Source of the DNA: an uncultured Chlorobiota bacterium
GTDB taxonomy: Bacteria; Bacteroidota; Bacteroidia; Bacteroidales; JAADGE01
Direction of reading: 5' to 3'
NCBI GenBank assembly: GCA_947311445.1
Contig: CAMZKV010000021.1
Location: 1-44,290 of the forward strand
DNA length: 44,290 nucleotides
The notes under the pieces were generated by a model, which was not told the DNA's origin, did no database searches, and worked only from the letters and a program-made list of their open reading frames with translations. Position numbers and translations under genes: made by a program. Shown here piece by piece: positions 14,445 through 22,966 of the stretch. Positions within the stretch are counted from its first letter, which is position 1; each line of letters starts with the position of its first letter.

Positions 14445-15905
14445 TTAATTTTTCCAAAAAGTAGGCGAAAATAAAATAAGAACTGTAAATAGCTCCAAAC
14501 GACCAACAAGCATAAGGAAAGATAAAAACCACTTTCCCATATCTGGTACAGAATAGAAATTTCCAGCAGGTCCTAATTCTCCAATTCCCGGACCAACATT
14601 TCCTAAACTTGTAATTACTGCACCCATTGCAGTTTCTAAATCTAGACCCAATGAAGCCATAATAACAGTACCTCCAACAAAAATTAACATATACAATACA
14701 ATAAATGCAAGAATATTAGTTACAATTTGAGCTTTAACAGGATTATGGTTAAACCGTACAGGAATTATTGCCTGCGGATGTATTAACCTTTTAAATTCTG
14801 CAACACTATTTTTTATTAAAAGAACAATTCGCATTATTTTAATGCCTCCACCGGTAGAACCGGCAGAACCTCCAAGAAACATCGAAATAAAAAGTAATAC
14901 TGTTATAAAAGGAAACCATTTTATATAATTTGCAGTTGCATAACCTGTTGTTGTGATTAAAGAAACAACTTGAAATAATGAGTCTCTAAAAGATTTCTCA
15001 ATTCCAAAACTTGAGGTATAGTATAATACTAATGAAATAATAATAGTGAAAATTAAAATAAAACCAAGATAATATCTAAATTCTTCATTTCTAAAAATCT
15101 TTCTAAATTTTAGTTTGAAACCGAAATAAGCCAAAGTAAAATTTGTGCCAGCAATAAACATAAAAAGTATTATTACATAATGAATATATGGAGACTCCCA
15201 ATAGGCTACACTAGCCTGTTTTGTCGAATATCCTCCCGTTGCCATAGTAGTAAACGAATGGTTAATTGCATCAAAAAAATCCATCCCACCAAATATAAGC
15301 AAAATAGTTTCAAAAAGAGTAAAAGCAACATATATTATCCAAAGTCGTTTTGCAGTTTCTTTTACTCTTGGATGAAGTTTATCTGGAACAGGACCAGGAA
15401 CTTCAGCAGCAAATAGTTGCATTCCTCCTATTCCTAATATTGGTAAAACAGCAAGTGAAAGCACAATAATACCCATTCCTCCCATCCACTGAATAAGACT
15501 TCTCCAAAAAAGTAATCCATGAGGTAGTGCTTCAATATCATTTAAAATTGATGACCCGGTTGTTGTAAATCCGGAAATTGTTTCAAAAAAAGCATTTGTT
15601 AAATTAGGAATATATCCACTAATAATAAAAGGTAAAGAACCAATAAATGAGAATATTATCCAAACAAAACTCACAATAATAAAGCCTTCTTTTTTGCCTA
15701 TTTCATTTCTAGATTTATTTGTTAATATTCTGGATGTTAAACCCACTAATATTGCTATTCCAATAGTATAAACAAAAGCCATAGTATCATCTTCTTTATA
15801 TAAAAATGAAACAAACAAAGCAATTGTAAGAAAAAAAACTTCAATAAATATAAGCGATCCTAAAACTTTAAAAATTATATTAAAATTTATATTTCCTTTT
15901 CTCAT
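14445..15905 (-). CDS. trkH: TrkH/KtrB-type potassium transporter subunit
   Basis: Inner-membrane potassium channel-like subunit of 486 residues with about ten hydrophobic helices arranged as four M1-P-M2 units. The four selectivity-filter loops are visible: FTTTGSSIL, FTTMATGGYST, ITTTGYATANY and TSLGNVGPGIG. SMFLGGSAGSTGGGIK is the intramembrane gating-loop region after the third unit. It normally works with a cytoplasmic TrkA/KtrA NAD-binding ring, which is not encoded in this window. Both neighbours appear to be separate transcription units. Confidence 0.92.
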   Translation of the reverse strand: MRKGNINFNIIFKVLGSLIFIEVFFLTIALFVSFLYKEDDTMAFVYTIGIAILVGLTSRILTNKSRNEIGKKEGFIIVSFVWIIFSFIGSLPFIISGYIPNLTNAFFETISGFTTTGSSILNDIEALPHGLLFWRSLIQWMGGMGIIVLSLAVLPILGIGGMQLFAAEVPGPVPDKLHPRVKETAKRLWIIYVAFTLFETILLIFGGMDFFDAINHSFTTMATGGYSTKQASVAYWESPYIHYVIILFMFIAGTNFTLAYFGFKLKFRKIFRNEEFRYYLGFILIFTIIISLVLYYTSSFGIEKSFRDSLFQVVSLITTTGYATANYIKWFPFITVLLFISMFLGGSAGSTGGGIKIMRIVLLIKNSVAEFKRLIHPQAIIPVRFNHNPVKAQIVTNILAFIVLYMLIFVGGTVIMASLGLDLETAMGAVITSLGNVGPGIGELGPAGNFYSVPDMGKWFLSFLMLVGRLELFTVLILFSPTFWKN

Positions 15906-15998
15906 TTTTTCGTAATTTGTAAAAAATACATATATTTACATTTCAAAATAGAAATGAATTTTTAGTAAAAAAAATCTTAACCATCATTTTTTAAAAAT

Positions 15999-18008
15999 AT
16001 GAAAATAAATATTTTTTTTAAAATATCAATGTTTCTCTATATAAATGTATTTATTTTTCATTTAGGCTCCGTTGCTCAAAAATCTAAAACTGATAGTTTA
16101 CTTATTCTCATTAATAATTCAGATAAAGATACTGTGATAATTAATTATTATATTGAATTATCAAAAGAATTTCCCAAACAAGATTCTTCATTATTTTTTT
16201 TAAAAAAAGGGATTGAAATTGCAAAAAAAAATAATTACATTAAAAAAAATGCAGAAATTTTGAAAGTCATAGGTGATTACTATTTTGAAATATCAGATTA
16301 TACTGAATCTTTTAAATCATATCTAAATTCATCAAATCTTTTTTTAAAAATAGCTGATAAAAAAAGTGCTTCTGACTGTTATAATGAAATTGCAAAAATA
16401 AAATATTTCCTTAAAGATTATGAAACCTCAATTGATTATATAAAAAAAGCAATTAAACTTATTGGAAATAACGAAAAAAAGAAAGGTCAATTTTATAATA
16501 ACCTTGCAGTTCTATATAGTTATCTTGAAGATTATGGAAATTCAGTTTTATATTATAAGGAATCATTATCAATAAAGAAAAAACTAAAAGATAGTGTAGG
16601 AATAGCCAATGGATACAATAATATTGGAATTGTTTATCGAAAAACAAAAAGTTTATATTTAGCACTTAATTTTTTCAGAAAATCTTTGGACTTAAACAAT
16701 AAACTTTTGAAAAAAAATAAATTAAAAGATATTTCATATATTTCAAGAACTTATGGAAACTTAGCAGATTTATATATTGATTTTGCACAACAAGAAAAAT
16801 CTAAAACAAAAAAAAGAGAGTACTATTTTAAATCTGCGAAATTCGGACTTAAAACTTTAAAAAATACAGAAACTTTACATTTGCCTAAATTAAAAGAAGC
16901 TGTTAGTTTAACACTCTCAAAAGCATATAAAGGTCTTGGAGATTATAATCAGGCTCTTAAATTTTATGAAAATCATATATACTTAAAAGATAGCTTATTT
17001 GAAAGTAGTAAAATTATTGAAATTCAAAAAATTGAATATAAATTTAAAATTAATCAACAAAAGCAAGAGTATAAAAACCAAATAATTACAAAACAATTAA
17101 AAAACGAAAAAGCAAAAAAACTAAACTATATTTTAGGCATATCATTTTTATCTGCTATACTTTTTATTTATTTTTTTAGTATTAGAAAACATAAAAAAAA
17201 GAATGAAAAACTATATAAACTATACAGTAAAACAATAACTCAAAATAAAATAATTAAAGAAAATAAAGAAAAATATAAATTCTTAGTCGATAATCAATCT
17301 GAAGGAGTTATTATTGTTGATAAAGACGAAAATATTACTTTTTCAAATGCTGCAAGCGATAAAATCTTTGGATTAAACACTGGTGAGCTAACCGGTAAGA
17401 ATTATAAAGAATTTGTAGATAATCAAACTTTTGAATTAATTAAAAAAGAAACAAAAAACAGAATAAAAGGAATTGGAAATTCATATAAAATTGAGATTAA
17501 AGATAACAAAGGAATAAAAAAATATTTACAACTTATTGTTACTCCTTTAATAAAAGATGGTAAGTTTGAAGGTTCAACTGCTGTTGTAAGAGATATTACA
17601 GAAAAAAGAAAAATAAAAAAAGCATTAGAAGAAAGCGAACAAAAATACAGAACTTTATTTAATAATAGCCAAGATGCTATTTTAATTCTTGAAAATAATA
17701 AATTCTCAGATTGTAATCAATCCGCTGTTAAACTATTTGGTTATAATAGTAAAAAAGAACTTATAAACATACACCCTTCTAAAATATCGCCTGAATATCA
17801 AGAAGATGGCACATTATCTTTTGAAAAAGCAGAAGAAGAAATTAATAAAGCTGTAAAAAAAGGATATAACAAATTTCATTGGATTCACAGAAAGAAAAAC
17901 GGAAATGATTTTTATGCTGAAGTTTTACTTACTATGATTCAATATAAAGACGGAAATGTTATACATTCTGTCGTAAGAGATATTTCTTCTGAAAAAAATC
18001 AAAAATAA
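15999..18008 (+). CDS. TPR-membrane-PAS-PAS sensor without a recognisable output domain
   Basis: 669 residues. A signal peptide (about 1-27, ending SVAQ) is followed by a series of TPR repeats (about 50-335; e.g. GQFYNNLAVLYSYLEDYGNSVLYY, given here as GQFYNNLAVLYSYLED), then a coiled Lys/Glu-rich linker and a membrane helix (about 376-395, LGISFLSAILFIYFF). Two PAS domains follow: about 423-545 (KYKFLVDNQSEGVIIVDKD, ending TAVVRDITEKRK) and about 548-669 (KYRTLFNNSQDAILILE, ending VVRDISSEKNQK). Relatives usually continue into a histidine kinase or other output module; here the gene stops right after the second PAC motif. An ECF sigma factor gene starts 69 bp downstream on the same strand. 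Signalling by protein interaction is possible but unproven. Confidence 0.8.
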   Translation: MKINIFFKISMFLYINVFIFHLGSVAQKSKTDSLLILINNSDKDTVIINYYIELSKEFPKQDSSLFFLKKGIEIAKKNNYIKKNAEILKVIGDYYFEISDYTESFKSYLNSSNLFLKIADKKSASDCYNEIAKIKYFLKDYETSIDYIKKAIKLIGNNEKKKGQFYNNLAVLYSYLEDYGNSVLYYKESLSIKKKLKDSVGIANGYNNIGIVYRKTKSLYLALNFFRKSLDLNNKLLKKNKLKDISYISRTYGNLADLYIDFAQQEKSKTKKREYYFKSAKFGLKTLKNTETLHLPKLKEAVSLTLSKAYKGLGDYNQALKFYENHIYLKDSLFESSKIIEIQKIEYKFKINQQKQEYKNQIITKQLKNEKAKKLNYILGISFLSAILFIYFFSIRKHKKKNEKLYKLYSKTITQNKIIKENKEKYKFLVDNQSEGVIIVDKDENITFSNAASDKIFGLNTGELTGKNYKEFVDNQTFELIKKETKNRIKGIGNSYKIEIKDNKGIKKYLQLIVTPLIKDGKFEGSTAVVRDITEKRKIKKALEESEQKYRTLFNNSQDAILILENNKFSDCNQSAVKLFGYNSKKELINIHPSKISPEYQEDGTLSFEKAEEEINKAVKKGYNKFHWIHRKKNGNDFYAEVLLTMIQYKDGNVIHSVVRDISSEKNQK

Positions 18009-18077
18009 TATCTACATTTTTAAAAAAACTTGTAACACTTCTTTCTTTTTATCGTCATTATATTAGAACAGATAAAA

Positions 18078-18641
18078 ATGAATAAAATACATATACACTA
18101 TAAACTTCTGGCAAAGTGCAAAAAAGGTAACACTAAAGCACAATTTGAAATTTATAAATTATACTTTAAAGGTATGTATAATGTTAGCTTAAGAATTATT
18201 AAGTCCCAAGAAGAGGCAGAAGATGTTATGCAAGAAGCATTCCTAGCAGCTTTTTCAAAACTAGACACTTGGTCGCAAGAAGTAACATTTGGTGCTTGGT
18301 TAAAAAAAATAGTAGTAAATAAATCATTAGACTACTTAAAAAAAAGACAAATGCAATTAGTTGAAATTGAAAATAAAAACATTGTAGAAGAAAATTATGT
18401 AAATAATGATGAAAGCATAAAATTAAAAGTAGAATTAATAAAAAAAACAATATCAAATCTGCCTGAAACATATAGAATAGTTGCAACTTTGTTTTTATTT
18501 GAAGGATATACCCACTCGGAAATTGCTGATTTTTTAGATATTAAACCCGAAACTGCAAGAGTTCGTTTTATGAGAGCAAAAAAAATGATACAAAAAGCAC
18601 CAGGATTAAAAAGTAAAATCCATGAAATTATTTTGAATTAA
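18078..18641 (+). CDS. ECF-type RNA polymerase sigma factor
   Basis: 187 residues with sigma region 2 (about 25-90: FKGMYNVSLRIIKSQEEAEDVMQEAFLAAF, shown here as SQEEAEDVMQEAFLAAF) and region 4 (about 120-175: helix-turn-helix FEGYTHSEIADFLDIKPETA then RVRFMRAKKMIQ). Regions 1 and 3 are missing, as in ECF sigma factors. It redirects RNA polymerase to a stress- or envelope-related regulon; the targets cannot be read from this window. The next gene, 12 bp downstream, is a likely anti-sigma factor. Confidence 0.92.
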   Translation: MNKIHIHYKLLAKCKKGNTKAQFEIYKLYFKGMYNVSLRIIKSQEEAEDVMQEAFLAAFSKLDTWSQEVTFGAWLKKIVVNKSLDYLKKRQMQLVEIENKNIVEENYVNNDESIKLKVELIKKTISNLPETYRIVATLFLFEGYTHSEIADFLDIKPETARVRFMRAKKMIQKAPGLKSKIHEIILN

Positions 18642-18653
18642 AAAAACAAAAAA

Positions 18654-19172
18654 ATGAAACATAAAATTGAAATTGAAGACTTTATAAATAAAAACTCTGA
18701 GTTATTTAATTCCGAAGAACCAAAAGAAGGGCATTTAAATAGGTTTCAGTCCAAATTACAAACAAACAATAAAAATATTTTTCTTAAATCTATAAAATAT
18801 GCTGCTGCCGTCATTTTTTTATTTTCTGCATTTTTTATTTATAATAATTATAACGGATTTAGTAAAAATGAACAAATTTCTGACAATACAAACAATGTAA
18901 ATGAAGATTTTTCTGATATTAATAATTTTTATTCTTCTCAATTAGAAGTAAAATATTCAGAACTTGATGCAGTAACTTGCAAACAAGGGAATAAGCAAAA
19001 ACAAAGTATAAATAATGATCTTTCAGAATTAGATAACGAATATGTAAAATTACTTGCAGAATATAATTCAAACCCGGAAAATACAAAAATTAAGAATGCA
19101 CTTATCAACAATTATCGAATGCGCATAAATATTTTAGATATGGTTATTAAAACATTAAAAAACTATTGTTGA
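18654..19172 (+). CDS. probable membrane anti-sigma factor
   Basis: 172 residues with one membrane helix (about 47-64, YAAAVIFLFSAFFIYNNY). The N-terminal cytoplasmic part has EGHLNRFQSKL (25-35), resembling the GHxxRFxxKL motif that I associate with Bacteroidota anti-sigma proteins. The extracytoplasmic part is acidic and helical. No zinc-binding HxxxCxxC motif is present. The role is inferred from the tight pairing with the ECF sigma gene and the topology. Confidence 0.65.
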   Translation: MKHKIEIEDFINKNSELFNSEEPKEGHLNRFQSKLQTNNKNIFLKSIKYAAAVIFLFSAFFIYNNYNGFSKNEQISDNTNNVNEDFSDINNFYSSQLEVKYSELDAVTCKQGNKQKQSINNDLSELDNEYVKLLAEYNSNPENTKIKNALINNYRMRINILDMVIKTLKNYC

Positions 19173-19214
19173 AAATTAAAAAAATCTATGACTATAACCC
19201 AACATACAGAGTAC

Positions 19215-19246
19215 CTGCATAAGAAAGCAAGTGTTCTTATGTGCAG
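19215..19246 (+). other. hairpin in the leader of the KYG-repeat gene
   Basis: CTGC-ATAAGAA (19215-19225) pairs with TTCTTAT-GT-GCAG (19234-19246): 11 base pairs with a two-base bulge and an eight-base loop. It is not followed by a T-run, so it is not a normal terminator. It lies about 75 bases before the next start codon in an unusually mixed-composition stretch. Possible RNA structure of unknown role. Confidence 0.45.
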
Positions 19247-19320
19247 AGCAACACAATTATCTTAAATGTAAATATTAATTCAACTTATTTAATATCAATT
19301 AATTATAAAATTTTAGACAC

Positions 19321-20355
19321 ATGAAAACAAATATTATAAAACTAACACTAGCAATACTTATAAGTTTTGCTCAATTTAACTCTTTCTCTCAAGAATTTGT
19401 TAAAAAATACGAAAAAACTTTTTCTATCAATGAAAAATCACAATTTAAATTATTTAATAAATACGGAAAAGTAAAAATTGAAACAAATAATTCTTCAAAA
19501 CTTGAAATTAAAGTTACAATAGAAACAAAAGCAAAAAATCAGACAAAAGCAGATGAAATTTTTAAAAATATAAACATTAATTTTGAGGAGAATGGTAACT
19601 TTATTAGTGCAATTACAGAAATAGAAGGAAATATCAAAAACACTGAAATCAACTACGAAGTTAAAATGCCCGAAACTTTATTAATTGAATTGTCAAACAA
19701 ATACGGATATATTTTTATCGACAAACTAAAATCTGCCTCAAAAATAAGCTGTGCATACGGAAATCTTCAAATTAATGAATTATTAACCTCAGATGCCAAT
19801 AAAAAAGCACAAGTTCAAATAAAATATTCAAACGGAACAATAGAAAAATGCGACTATTTAAATTTGAATGTAAAATATTCAGAATTAGAAATAAATGAAA
19901 GCAGATATATAGACCTTACAAGCGGATATTGTAAGCTGGATTTTAATAATGCATACATAATTAAGGCAATATCAAAATACGACTCACGATTCAAAATAAA
20001 AAGTATTACAAAACTAAATTTAGAAGGAAAATACTCAAAATATAAAATAAGCAATTTAGAAAATTATCTTAACGCAGATATTAAATACAGTAATATTGAA
20101 ATTGAAAACTTACAAAAAGATTTTGAAGAGGTTTTTATAAACACAAAATATGGTAATGTTGAAATTGAAGTAGAAGAAAATGCATCATACAAATTAAACG
20201 CGAAAGCCGAATACGGCTCATTATCGGCAAAAACAAAAATAATTAATTCCAGCGAAAACAATTCTAAAATTACTAGCAGTTTTGTGGGAAATAATAAAAA
20301 CTCAAATTCAAAAATTACAATAGTTGCAAAATACGGTAATATAGAGATTGAATAA
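19321..20355 (+). CDS. secreted KYG-repeat (DUF4097-like) protein
   Basis: 344 residues with signal peptide 1-24 (ending SFSQ). The mature part is a beta-solenoid-like series of about eleven short repeats with a conserved [K/E]-Y-[G/S]-x-x-x-I-[E/D] core: NKYGKVKIE, NKYGYIFID, CAYGNLQIN, VKYSELEIN, GKYSKYKIS, IKYSNIEIE, TKYGNVEIE, AEYGSLSAK, AKYGNIEIE. It resembles the DUF4097/GIN-type putative adhesins found beside sigma/anti-sigma pairs in Bacteroidota. It follows the ECF sigma and anti-sigma genes on the same strand and may be a regulon member. No catalytic residues are recognisable. Confidence 0.72.
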   Translation: MKTNIIKLTLAILISFAQFNSFSQEFVKKYEKTFSINEKSQFKLFNKYGKVKIETNNSSKLEIKVTIETKAKNQTKADEIFKNININFEENGNFISAITEIEGNIKNTEINYEVKMPETLLIELSNKYGYIFIDKLKSASKISCAYGNLQINELLTSDANKKAQVQIKYSNGTIEKCDYLNLNVKYSELEINESRYIDLTSGYCKLDFNNAYIIKAISKYDSRFKIKSITKLNLEGKYSKYKISNLENYLNADIKYSNIEIENLQKDFEEVFINTKYGNVEIEVEENASYKLNAKAEYGSLSAKTKIINSSENNSKITSSFVGNNKNSNSKITIVAKYGNIEIE

Positions 20356-20376
20356 AATTTTAACATAAATATAAAA

Positions 20377-20410
20377 AAAGTCCAGCTAATTAAATTGTTG
20401 GGCTTTTTTT
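20377..20410 (+). terminator. intrinsic terminator
   Basis: AAAGTCCAGC / GTTGGGCTTT pair over 10 bp with two G-U pairs, a 10-base loop, and a run of T after the stem. It ends the sigma-factor gene cluster. Confidence 0.7.
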
Positions 20411-20472
20411 ATCTATACTTTAAAATTAAAAGCACTAAAAATTATTAACTTTCGTTATATCAAATAATAAAA

Positions 20473-20480
20473 TACTTTTG
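20473..20480 (+). promoter_or_regulatory. -7 promoter box for the GH114-like lipoprotein
   Basis: TACTTTTG matches TAnnTTTG exactly, 29 bp before the ATG. A weak -33-like TTTCG ends 18 bp upstream. Confidence 0.55.
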
Positions 20481-20509
20481 TAACAAAATCATTACTCATT
20501 ATTTAAATC

Positions 20510-21337
20510 ATGACAAAACCAATTTTAGTTATTTTTTTATTTGTTTTTATTTTTTCTTGTAAAGACGAAAATAAAATTGAAAATAAGCCAACCGAAAGCA
20601 GAGCAATTCCGATATATAATCAAGCATATCAAGAAAATTATGAATCTGATAGAATTGAGGATATAATTGAAAATGCAAAAAATGCTTATGTCCTTATTGA
20701 TCCCTTTGAAAACAATGTTCACTTAAAAGTTTCTGAAATTAAAGCAAAAGGAAATGAAGTAGGAGCATACATTAGCATAGGAACCGGAGAAGATTGGAGA
20801 GCAGATTTTAACAATTTACAACCATATTTAGTTGCAGAACAATGGGGAGAATGGGAAGGAGAATATTTTGTAAATTCAGTTACAACAGGAATAATTGATG
20901 TAATGAAAATAAGAATTGACAGCATTGCTAAATGGGGTTGCGACTGGGTAGAATTTGACAATATGGACTGGGCGTTTGATGAAGATTCAAGAGAATTATA
21001 CGGATTTCAAGTAACTGAATCAGAAGGAATTGCCTATTATAATGAATTATGCGATTACGCACATGAGAAAGGAATAAAATGTATGGCAAAAAATACTGTT
21101 GAAAGTGCAATAATTTTTGATGGTGCCCTATACGAATCATATAATGACGATAAAAACTGGTGGAACCAATCAGGAGCTCAAAGTTTTTTGGATGCTGGAA
21201 AGTTAGTTATAGTAAATCATTACAACGAAACAAATTGCGGACAAGTTTATTCCGAATATAAAGGTATTTATAATAATGATTTATCATTTATTTGCGAAGA
21301 TGCAAACAAAGAAAAATACGTTCATTTTAACGAATAA
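20510..21337 (+). CDS. GH114/TM1410-like lipoprotein
   Basis: 275-residue lipoprotein; signal peptide ends FIFSC (Cys17). The mature N-terminus CKDEN resembles the K-(D/E)2 lipoprotein export signal described in Bacteroidota, so surface display is plausible. The TIM-barrel-like domain has AYVLIDPFENN, GNEVGAYISIGTGEDWR and WGCDWVEFDNMDWAFD, with carboxylates in the pattern of the GH114 (endo-alpha-1,4-polygalactosaminidase) family. KCMAKNTVE and the later DGALYESYND also fit. The substrate is probably a galactosamine-containing polysaccharide by family, but this is not shown. The next gene, 60 bp downstream, is another lipoprotein. Confidence 0.78.
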   Translation: MTKPILVIFLFVFIFSCKDENKIENKPTESRAIPIYNQAYQENYESDRIEDIIENAKNAYVLIDPFENNVHLKVSEIKAKGNEVGAYISIGTGEDWRADFNNLQPYLVAEQWGEWEGEYFVNSVTTGIIDVMKIRIDSIAKWGCDWVEFDNMDWAFDEDSRELYGFQVTESEGIAYYNELCDYAHEKGIKCMAKNTVESAIIFDGALYESYNDDKNWWNQSGAQSFLDAGKLVIVNHYNETNCGQVYSEYKGIYNNDLSFICEDANKEKYVHFNE

Positions 21338-21397
21338 GTCCACTCTAAAAAGAACTCTCTCTGGTTTTTTAACCAAACCCATGTATAACTAGTAAAA

Positions 21398-22837
21398 ATG
21401 AAAAAAATTAAAATTATACTTCTTTCATCAGCAATATTAATTCTGATTTTTAGCTCATGCAGAAAAGATAAATTTTCAACCAACGGAAGTCTTCAATTCT
21501 CAACAGATACAGTAATGTTCGATACAGTTTTTAACGGAATTGGCTCGGCAACCAGATATTTTATTGTTTACAATAAAAATAACTTACCCATTTTAGTATC
21601 TGATATTCAAATATTTAAAGGCAATAATTCCAAATTTAGACTAAATATAAATGGAACAGCCGGTAATTCTGCAAAAGATATTGAAATTGATGCAAACGAC
21701 AGTATTTTTATTTTTGTTGATGTAAAAATAAATACAGGAACAGATGATATTTTAGAAGAAGACCAAATTATTTTTAATACCAATAATAACAAACAAACAA
21801 TAAATCTTACAGCTTTTGGAAAAGATGTACATTTGCTCAAAGATTCAATCATTAATTCTCAAACATGGACTAACGATAAACCATACCTCATAATAAATTC
21901 TGTGGCTCTAAATGAAAACCAAACTTTAAATATTGAAGAAGGAACACATATTTATTCACACAGAAACTCACGAATTTTAATTCTGGGAACATTAAATGTA
22001 AATGGCACATACGAAAACCCTGTTATTTTTGAAGCAGACAGACTTAACGGGCATTCATCAATTTTTACAAATGATACATTAGATAATTACTATGATGTTG
22101 CAGGGCAATGGAGTGGGATATGGCTAACAAAACTTAGCAAAAACAACCTTATTAATTTTGCAGAAATTAAAAATGCTATAATTGGAATTCAAGTAGATTC
22201 AATTGGAAATGAAAACTATACTCAGCTAAGAATACATAATTCAAAAATTGAACATCACTCATTTGCAGGAATATACACTCAACAAAGTACAGTGTTTGCA
22301 ACTAACTGTTTAATAACAGATTGTGGCTATTATGACATAGCTTTTACCAGAGGAGGCAACTATGAATTTTACCATAGCACAATAGGTAATTATTGGAGAT
22401 CTGTTAGACAATCGCCTGCCGTTTATATGAATAATTTTTATGAAACAAAAGAAACTGTTTATATTTATCCATTAGTAAATGCCTATTTTGGAAACTGTAT
22501 TATTTGGGGAAATAATGAAACAGAAATAGGAATTGAAAAACATGAAGCAGGAGATATTTTTAATTATATGTTCGACAATTCAATAGTAAAAATTGATTCT
22601 GAAAGTGAAATAAATACTTCAGATACAGAGCATTTTAATAATGCTTTAATAAATAAAGACCCTCTATTTTTAGATTACTATCTCTATGATTTTATGATAG
22701 AAGAAACTTCACCAGCTAAAAATGCGGGAAATATTGATATAATTAATCAATATCCTTCTTTTTTAAGTACAGATTTGAACAATGTTTCAAGAATCTTAGA
22801 TGATGCTCCGGATATTGGTGCTTATGAATTTTTTTAA
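21398..22837 (+). CDS. beta-helix-type lipoprotein
   Basis: 479-residue lipoprotein; signal peptide ends IFSSC (Cys21). An N-terminal beta-sandwich-like part (about 30-150: TDTVMFDTVFNGIGSATRYF) resembles the DUF1573/ASPM-like opening of such lipoproteins. It is followed by a right-handed parallel beta-helix region (about 165-450), read from strings such as GTHIYSHRNSRILILGTLNVNG, shown here as NSRILILGTLNVNG, and IEHHSFAGIYTQQSTVF. The C-terminus DAPDIGAYEFF is the typical end of choice-of-anchor/beta-helix lipoproteins. Polysaccharide or surface binding is possible. It lies downstream of the GH114-like gene, perhaps in one transcript. Confidence 0.72.
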   Translation: MKKIKIILLSSAILILIFSSCRKDKFSTNGSLQFSTDTVMFDTVFNGIGSATRYFIVYNKNNLPILVSDIQIFKGNNSKFRLNINGTAGNSAKDIEIDANDSIFIFVDVKINTGTDDILEEDQIIFNTNNNKQTINLTAFGKDVHLLKDSIINSQTWTNDKPYLIINSVALNENQTLNIEEGTHIYSHRNSRILILGTLNVNGTYENPVIFEADRLNGHSSIFTNDTLDNYYDVAGQWSGIWLTKLSKNNLINFAEIKNAIIGIQVDSIGNENYTQLRIHNSKIEHHSFAGIYTQQSTVFATNCLITDCGYYDIAFTRGGNYEFYHSTIGNYWRSVRQSPAVYMNNFYETKETVYIYPLVNAYFGNCIIWGNNETEIGIEKHEAGDIFNYMFDNSIVKIDSESEINTSDTEHFNNALINKDPLFLDYYLYDFMIEETSPAKNAGNIDIINQYPSFLSTDLNNVSRILDDAPDIGAYEFF

Positions 22838-22930
22838 AACTTTCATTTTTTCATTTATTATCTTGCTAATTTCATCAGCATTATCAACAATTATAAAATG
22901 AATGCCTTTTTTTTTATAATTAAGTTCTTT
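22796..22930 (-). pseudogene. possible gene remnant downstream of ffh
   Basis: On the minus strand a stop-free stretch after an in-frame TAA reads like protein (KELNYKKKGIHFIIVDN followed by ADEISKIINEKMKV). It has no start codon, and a poly-A tract at the junction separates it by one frame from an upstream ATG (22947). It overlaps the 3' end of the beta-helix gene. It could be a decayed 3' gene end, or chance. Confidence 0.25.
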
Positions 22931-22966
22931 TTAGCATCAATTAGCATACATCATTATGTAAAAAAA

